Assembly (NCBI GenBank): GCA_963680875.1
Contig: OY804580.1
Span: forward strand, 100,168,000-100,231,999
Length of the DNA stretch: 64,000 nt
Origin: Bathymodiolus brooksi
Lineage: Eukaryota > Mollusca > Bivalvia > Mytilida > Modiolidae
Direction: 5' to 3'
This document shows, in pieces, positions 57,976 to 64,000 of the stretch. The stretch's first letter is position 1. Each line of letters starts with the position of its first letter. Position numbers and translations under genes: made by a program. The notes beneath the pieces are model-generated. The model had not been told where the DNA came from. It saw only the letters and a program-made list of their open reading frames with translations, and did not search any database.

Positions 57976-58409
57976 AAAAATAATAGAAAATGACAACTAC
58001 TTACGTCTATGATGACTTTATATAGATTAGGTGTACATTAGTATTTAAATCTTGCAGGAGCAGTAGAATTTTCCGTTCACCAAATACAGTAATTCAATGG
58101 TAGCGACGAATAATGTACATTTATGTTCTACTCTACGCATGCACCCATATTTATATATAAATAGCACATCATATCGATTTAAAATCCTTTTCTCTGACGT
58201 CACACTATTAAAGGGCGGAACCCTTTTAACTGTAGGCTATACGATTTTTGGTAATAAATCATACTCCTACAAAATGTATTCATAGCCAAATATCTTTTCA
58301 CCGAAGCATGAAATTATAGAACAAAGTGGTTTTTAAAAACAAAATACAAATTATTTCAATAAGAAATTCGCAAATCTGTAACCATTTCAATTCTTCTCAA
58401 TTGAAATAA

Positions 58410-58745
58410 CAGGGTGGGAAACCTACGTCATCAACAACGGTGTGTGCACACCGGAAAACAGCAAAACGACGCCGCTTGAAGGTAAGTTTTTAAATTTTTT
58501 CTCCAGTTTTCTTACACAAACGTAATTCAGGGAACGTTTTCGGCCACATGTTTTCTCAACAGACACTTCTTTTAATATTTCCGCACACTTTAGTGAAAGA
58601 ATCTTTGTACTGATAATGCTGTACAGGCGAAATATATCGCAAAAAGATAGCACGTCTTATTCCGACTTGAGCAAACTTTTGTTAGAAATGTTGTTGTGCA
58701 CACGACATTATAAACGTTGTCGGCCACACTTTTAATCACCCCTTT
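58410..58745 (+). repeat. Inverted-repeat arm (left), with an exon-like segment
   Basis: Pairs with 62392-62845. Contains 'ccggaaaacagcaaaacgac', 'gccgcttgaag' and a consensus donor gtaagt, suggesting a first exon plus promoter. Confidence 0.75.
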
Positions 58746-58859
58746 GATATATTTATAGAGTTATAAACAAACGTATAAAACAAGTTCTTGTGTTTCACAA
58801 TAGAATGATTTGTTTTGGTTACAATTTGCATTTTGAAGTTTTAAAAGATGGAAAAAAAC

Positions 58860-59090
58860 ATCTGCAAACGAATACTGAAGCAACAAGCCGACGAGATAAT
58901 CCAGAAATCATAGGTCCAAAACATGGCGATACAGAGATTACACAAAAAGAGACAATTGGAATAACAAGAACAAAACAAATAGATAGAATTTAACACGAAC
59001 GCGACAAAAAATAAAGCACTAGCAGTATCATCAGGTGCTCCGGAAGGGTAGGCGTGATCTAATGAGTATCTACCTCGTTCATAACTCAGT
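58860..59090 (-). repeat. Dispersed repeat family A relative
   Basis: 'aaacatggcgatacagagat', 'cacgaacgcgacaaaaaata' and 'gtgctccggaagggtaggc'. The 67-residue frame at 58790-58993 is mostly this repeat and is not a gene. Confidence 0.55.
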
Positions 59091-59390
59091 ACATAGCTGG
59101 TTTTCCACTCGATAATCGTTTTGGTTGTTTCTGCTCACCGACTGCTAGTGTCTTACTCTGCGTGAATTAGCAGCGGTGAAATAAACGAATTGCATTTTTA
59201 TTGGCACTCAGTATAATTGATCGACGTATGTTTGTTTTTTACTCACTTTGTAGAAGTAAAATTGTTATTACAATTTATGTTTGCATAGGATTTTTGCCCT
59301 TATAAAATTATCTAAGTTATTAGATTATTCATTTTAACCTAATAGCATTAACTGTCACAAAACTCTTATAACTATTATTTGTATTTTAGA

Positions 59391-59570
59391 AATCACAGTT
59401 TCGATTCAGAAGAAAGAAGGAGAGTAAGAGGAGGAACAAAGGAATCTTATATATCGACAGACACTGGCAGAAATTCTATACAGAAGGGAACTTTGGGTAT
59501 TCCGTGGGAGAAATCAACGATAAACGAGTCTAAGATTCTACCGGCACGAAAAATGGGTTCACCAGAATGA
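59391..59570 (+). CDS. Candidate terminal exon, unknown product
   Basis: Acceptor 'tatttgtattttag' precedes AAATCACAG. The frame NHSFDSEERRRVRGGTKESY, continuing to ARKMGSPE and TGA at 59570, is polar and charged, unlike the surrounding AT-rich frames. AATAAA occurs near 59760. It could be spliced to the donor at about 58480, but nothing proves it and no domain is recognised. Confidence 0.2.
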   Translation, partial: NHSFDSEERRRVRGGTKESYISTDTGRNSIQKGTLGIPWEKSTINESKILPARKMGSPE

Positions 59571-59789
59571 CTATCTTATTATTAGAACCAGATATCAACA
59601 GACGAGAAGACTGCATTTCACTATGTCAAATGTCTGCATTCTCATTAAATTTTTATGTGAAAGATTGATAATAGATATAAACATATTATTCTTGCATTTT
59701 TCTTGACTTAAGTCATATCGATGAAATTGGTCATCAAGTACATGTACATTATACCCTAAAATAAAGATTCTAGAGGGAAAACATCATGA

Positions 59790-60125
59790 GCTATAGTCAT
59801 CACTTTGCGTCCATTGGTGTCGTCGTCGTCGGCGTCGGCGTAAAACATCTTCTTCTCTGAAACCAGTAGGTCAAATTGAACCAAACTTGTTACAAATGTT
59901 CATTGGCATGAGGACATGAGATTTTCCTCATTTGGTGCCGATCAATAATTCAACATGGCCGCCAGAGCTCAAAATGCATTTTTATTGGCCGATTTTCAAA
60001 TCTCTTCTTCTCAGAAACTATAATGTCTATGAATCTGATTTCTAGTGTGAATGATGTTCGGATGGTCCTCTGTGAAGTTTCCTCATATTAATTGAGTTAT
60101 GTGTTAAATATAAAACTAGAAACAG
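59790..60125 (+). repeat. Dispersed 'gtcgtcgtc...cttcttctctgaaac' repeat
   Basis: 'ggtgtcgtcgtcgtcggcgt', 'catcttcttctctgaaacca', 'gaaccaaacttgttacaaat', 'tcaacatggccgccagagct'; a widely scattered type in mollusc DNA as I recall it. No coding frame. Confidence 0.55.
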
Positions 60126-60235
60126 CCGTAAAGCGGATCTTTATTACTTACGGTGGTAGTGTTACATCCCCACACAATGAGACGAAAACATAACATATCA
60201 ACAACATGGATATCGTTCCTTACATATTTCATATA

Positions 60236-60432
60236 CAAATAAGGGTAATAACAAAATTACCGAACTCCGAGCAATCTTACAAAGGGAAAGTCAAATCTCA
60301 TAAGTATATAAACAGACAAATCAGTCAACAACCGGAAAACTGTGAAAACCGTAATGACCCTGACTTGGTACAGGCATTACTAAAGAAATGGTGGGTTGAA
60401 TCAGATTTTAAAGCGCCACCCCCCCCCCCCCC
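60236..60432 (-). mobile_element. ~295-bp dispersed element, copy 3 (truncated), ending in a C-tract
   Basis: Reverse of 'aatgcctgtaccaagtcagg' lies at about 60360; the copy breaks off in a run of C at 60420-60432. The 92-residue frame over it is an artefact. Confidence 0.75.
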
Positions 60433-61372
60433 CCTTACCCAATTTGTACTTGCCTATCTCAATCACAATCACTATTTTGTTTAGATATTTCCCTCCTTAT
60501 TTACTTATTTGTCTCTTCTTCCTCCATCTCTCCCAAATTCCCTTTATTCAATCATAAATATATATACTGAAAAAGAGTTAATTCATATTGATATGGTGGA
60601 CCTCACTTAATTAGTGATTTTTATTTCATAATTTCAGTTTACATGTTGTATATATTGTGAGTTAAATGTAAGTTAAGTCTATCCATCATGCTATGCCAAT
60701 TCATCATCATTAATATTATAAATAATAATAGCTTAAATATAAAGCCATAATTTGGAATTATATCATACCTATTAAAAAGGGGGAAAAAAAGGAAAACAAT
60801 TTTTTTTTGTATGATCCTGCTATTAATATACATATTATATCATACCTATTAACAAAAAAAAAGAAAAGAAAGGGAAAAATCTTTTTTGTTTTGATTGTAT
60901 GATTCTGCTATTAATAAACATGTGTTTATGCTTGGTAATTAAGATGAATTGCATGTATACATGATGGGTAGATTGCTCTATGTCTTATGTAAATTGTGTT
61001 CTAATTGTTCCATCTTGTTGTTGGAGAGGATTTGCATAGGCATAGCCTGTTATCCAATCCTATTGATTTATCAATAAAATATTTGAAATAAATATAAAAA
61101 ATGGCAGCCATGCAATTTTGTTTTTCTGAAGTGTGTGGGTTTTTTTTCTGAATTAAGAGTTTTACTGTTTATTTGAGAACTATGCACACAATATAATTTT
61201 TTTTATTAATAACTTTAAAGCAAATTTACCAATCCAGTTACAAAATGAGTTAATGCATCTGACATTCCAACAGAATTAATGGGTTATTCTTATAACAAGA
61301 TTTGGTTTCTTCTGGAAATAAGTAAATGCACAACCCAAGGAAAATAGTAAAAGTCTCTCCTGTGTTGTTTAC

Positions 61373-61506
61373 CTCTGTGTCTCAAACTTTTGACGATTTT
61401 TGTCGTCAAAAATGTTTTACCAGTCCCTGCCTGGCCAAGAATAAGCAAGTTATGGCCACTCAAAGCAAGCTGGTATGCCTGAAGTTGGTCTTCGTCCATT
61501 TTTCAG
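61373..61506 (-). CDS. Isolated PIF1-like helicase exon (Walker A)
   Basis: The acceptor 'ccgtaaataacag' and donor CACAGAG|gtaaac bound a 134-nt exon reading EKMDEDQLQAYQLALSGHN and then LLILGQAGTGKTFLTTKIV. GQAGTGKT is a Walker A loop, and DEDQLQAYQLALSGHNLLI-GxAGTGKT is the start of the PIF1-type 5'-3' DNA helicase core. No Walker B or later helicase motifs are found nearby on the minus strand. Upstream on the same strand, 61710-61930 has a possible acceptor and donor (AGAGAAG|gtaagc) that could be 5' exons. It may be a gene whose remaining exons are lost or elsewhere, or a Helitron/pseudogene scrap. Confidence 0.55.
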
Positions 61507-62391
61507 CTGTTATTTACGGTTTTACAAGGTTACATGTGGTTTCTAAAATATTCCTGGAAAAATATTGGGAGCGCATCTGGGTTTTTCATTGCAAGTATTC
61601 CATTCGTAAAAAACCCCGTGTTATCGTTGTTGCACTTCCGTCTTATATGATGTAGTTTGACCTAGAAACGAAGCTGCTTCGCTATTCTCGGCGAGATTTC
61701 TTGGAAAAGATCGACGTACGGACTGAAATACGAACATGGGCAATTAGGTAAGTGTCTTAGAAACAGTTTGATACGACAGTGCCATATGTAGACAAGGTAA
61801 AAAGTGTAAAAAAACACTGGGGTTTCCCAACCAAGGTGAGCGATATGGCGCGAAATATGAAAATGGAGTTGCTTACCTTCTCTCTTATACTGTATCAGTC
61901 GAAAAAATGTGCACACAGAATACATGTATTATTCATGATGTATGACGTCTACTGATATTGTCAAATGAAGAAAAAACGAATGATTATGAACATTTTGAAA
62001 AAGGAATGATTTATATGAAAATTTTGAAAAAAGGGGGGGGGGGTAGTAGAGAAAAGGGGAGAGGAGGAAACGAAATCCATGCCCCATGCGCCTGTGTTTG
62101 CATTCACATGCTCAAAATACATACCGTGTAAATTTACACACGTGTAAATATACATTTACACCTGCCCCTATTTACACCCAGTGTTAAATTTACATACAGT
62201 ATTTGCACCCTTGTCAAATTTACATATCTATATGTGAAAATACATAGGTAATGTATCTGACTCAAATTATAATCCGGGGGATACAAAATTTTCTTGTTAA
62301 TTTACAAATATCCATGTTTATATGTAAGTAAAACATACAAACATCTTCAAACAATAGATGCACATGCGCAAAAGAGCCATAGCAAAACTAT

Positions 62392-62845
62392 GGCATGATT
62401 AAAAGTGTGGCCGACAACGTTTATAATGTCGTGTGCACAACAACATGTTTAACAAAAATTTGCTCAAGTCGGAATAAGACGTGCTATCGGTGAGAAAACT
62501 ACTGTTTAAATATTTCGCCTGTACAGCAATATCAGTACAAAGATTATTTCACTAAAGTGTGCGAAAATACTAACAGCAGTGTCTGTTGAGAAAACATGTG
62601 TCCGAAAACGTTCCCTGAATTACGTTTGTGTCGAAGTGTTTGAGAAAACCAGCGCCTTAAACGTAAAGGTTAATTCAGTCGGACACTATTGGGACATGGC
62701 AGAATAGATTACACACACAATTTTGGACAGATATCAAAGAAAACTGAAGAAAAAATGAAAAAAACATACCTTCAAGCGGCGTCGTTTTGCTGTTTTCCGG
62801 AGTGCACAAAACGTTGTTAATGACGTAGGTTTCCCACCCTGAATA
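62392..62845 (-). repeat. Inverted-repeat arm (right)
   Basis: Reverse complement of 58410-58745, with ~120 extra bp at about 62635-62760. Shares 'gtgtggccgacaacgtttat', 'gtcgtgtgcacaacaaca', 'aagcggcgtcgttttgctgt'. Its donor reads AAG|gtatgt on the minus strand. Confidence 0.75.
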
Positions 62846-63101
62846 AACTTAAAAGGACATTATATCAATTGAAATAAACTTAAAAGAAAATTATAATATC
62901 AAAATCGCGTGCTACGAGAAATGATCGTTTACAGTGTACATGGATGACGTTATTTTCTAGTGTGCACATATGTATTGCATTTCGTCTGCTTCGGAGAGGT
63001 AACATGAAATTGCATGCACTTCTTGGTCATCCTGTCTCTTGAAAACTTTTTGAGGTGGTGTCAAACATTAAAAAACAGCTCTGCATCGTGTTTATGTATA
63101 C

Positions 63102-63220
63102 AGGAAACCTATCGATCATCTCCACGATCTCGCAATTTGAAAGTGATTCAAAAATGTGTACATTTGAATGCATTTGTATATGATGTCTGGACAACTGATC
63201 TCGGATTTTGTCAGGTAAGC
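63102..63220 (-). CDS. Cyclic-nucleotide-gated-channel-like exon (C-linker / start of CNBD)
   Basis: After an AG at 63222-63221 the minus strand reads LPDKIRDQLSRHHIQMHSN and then VHIFESLSNCEIVEMIDRFP, before a GT (63101, or 63108 as an alternative donor). Spacing and residues (LPDKxR, a mid histidine, VxIF, VE) resemble the C-linker end of animal CNG-type channels just before the cyclic-nucleotide-binding domain. No pore, membrane segments or rest of the binding domain appear in the window; neighbouring exons would be on both sides, to the right beyond 64000 for the pore. The opposite strand also offers an open frame with a strong donor (CAG|gtaagc at 63214), so strand assignment is not certain. 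Confidence 0.4.
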
Positions 63221-63328
63221 CTTTTAACACATTTTCCATGGCAAGGTTAAAAACATTGCAATTTCGTCTGACCCGCATGCATTTTTGTTCTCTCTTTCAC
63301 CATTTTATTTCATGATCTGTGATTGGGG

Positions 63329-63376
63329 TAGTCCGAGTTTCCTCTGCCGTCCGACGAGAGGAATCTCGGACTAAGA
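63329..63376. other. Short hairpin
   Basis: 'tagtccgagtttcctct' pairs with 'agaggaatctcggacta' around an 11-base loop. The remainder to 64000 is pyrimidine-rich low complexity with no gene seen. Confidence 0.7.
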
Positions 63377-64000
63377 TTGGGTATTTTTTTTATTCTCGTG
63401 ACCCTCGATTTACGTCTCTTATTGATTCACCGTGATTTGTGAAATTTTCAGAAATGGCAAATTTTAATTTCCGTAAATCGTGATTTTTATTTTTTTTTAT
63501 TTTCTGAGATTCGTGACCAGAATCACCCCCCTCTTTTTTTTCTTTTTTTTTTTCTTATTATTTTCTTTCTTTTTTATAAAGATTTCGTCTATGGAAAAGG
63601 TGTTCAAAATAGATCTAAATTTATAAACATTTTTTTCTTCAATTTTCATCTGTATTTTAGGAGGCATTCGCCTCTCATGCCTCCCTCTTAATTGTCATTA
63701 TCATCAAATAGGTTTCGCCCTTAAACAGGTTGTGCCTGTCTCATGTTATTCGAACAGTGGATTATTTTTAGGAATCTACAGTTCATTCTTTTGTTCTTGA
63801 ATATATGAACTTAAAAGGAAAAGGCCATTGTCTTAACAAGTTAGCGTGAAAATTTAAATGACAGTAAATAAAAGACGTGTGCTAATGAATGTTAAAAATA
63901 GTATACCGTAAGGTAGAATTTGGTGACTGAAGTTGCCTGTAGCACCAAATAATGGGGATCGCCATTTTTCAAAACTCTTCAATGTGGAGGAGACAAAAGG

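Noticed and set aside
58790..58993. 67-residue polar frame
   Set aside because: It overlaps a diverged family A repeat in reverse, which explains its K/T/E-rich translation.

Overview
The window looks like nuclear DNA of a bivalve mollusc, possibly a mussel or relative. It is AT-rich, its genes are split by GT-AG introns, and it is crowded with short dispersed repeats. Several repeat families resemble ones I recall from bivalve genomes: the 'gagcaggaactg...gtagatcgttgtttgtcc' element, the 'gcgcactaaattagatatc' element, the 'aatgcctgtaccaagtcagg' element, and tRNA-derived SINEs ending 'gctgaaatattgctgaaagtggcgttaa'. That assignment rests on recognition and was not checked by a search.

Region by region. 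1-10,300: repeats, two terminal-inverted-repeat (TIR) MITEs, a decayed LINE and two tandem arrays. 10,335-16,758: the best gene of the window, four exons on the minus strand coding for about 558 codons. It is a DRE-TIM (HMGL-like) metallolyase with a complete metal-ligand set, fused to a C-terminal EF-hand. Two things are odd: a 52-bp tandem array in intron 2 made of copies of the exon 2 end plus its splice donor, and one in-frame TGA before the EF-hand. 17,700-31,200: repeats, including a 3.7-kb interrupted palindrome (19,380-23,106) and a pair of TTAA-bounded piggyBac-like ends about 5 kb apart. 32,495-36,180: about 34 copies of a 106-bp satellite amplified from inside a dispersed repeat. 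36,431-53,501: an 8.4-kb segment duplicated in direct tandem. Each copy carries a Tc1-like (DD34E) transposon, a two-exon C2H2 zinc-finger gene and inverted copies of that gene's first exon. The zinc-finger gene is open in the left copy and frameshifted in the right one. 53,500-64,000: repeats, an L2/CR1-type LINE end, an inverted-repeat pair, one isolated PIF1-like helicase exon and one cyclic-nucleotide-gated-channel-like exon at the right edge.

Few genes here act together. The window is best read as one substantial host gene, one small duplicated zinc-finger gene, two stray exons, and a record of repeat insertion, fold-back and tandem duplication. All exon joins were made by hand from splice consensus and reading-frame continuity; none has transcript support.
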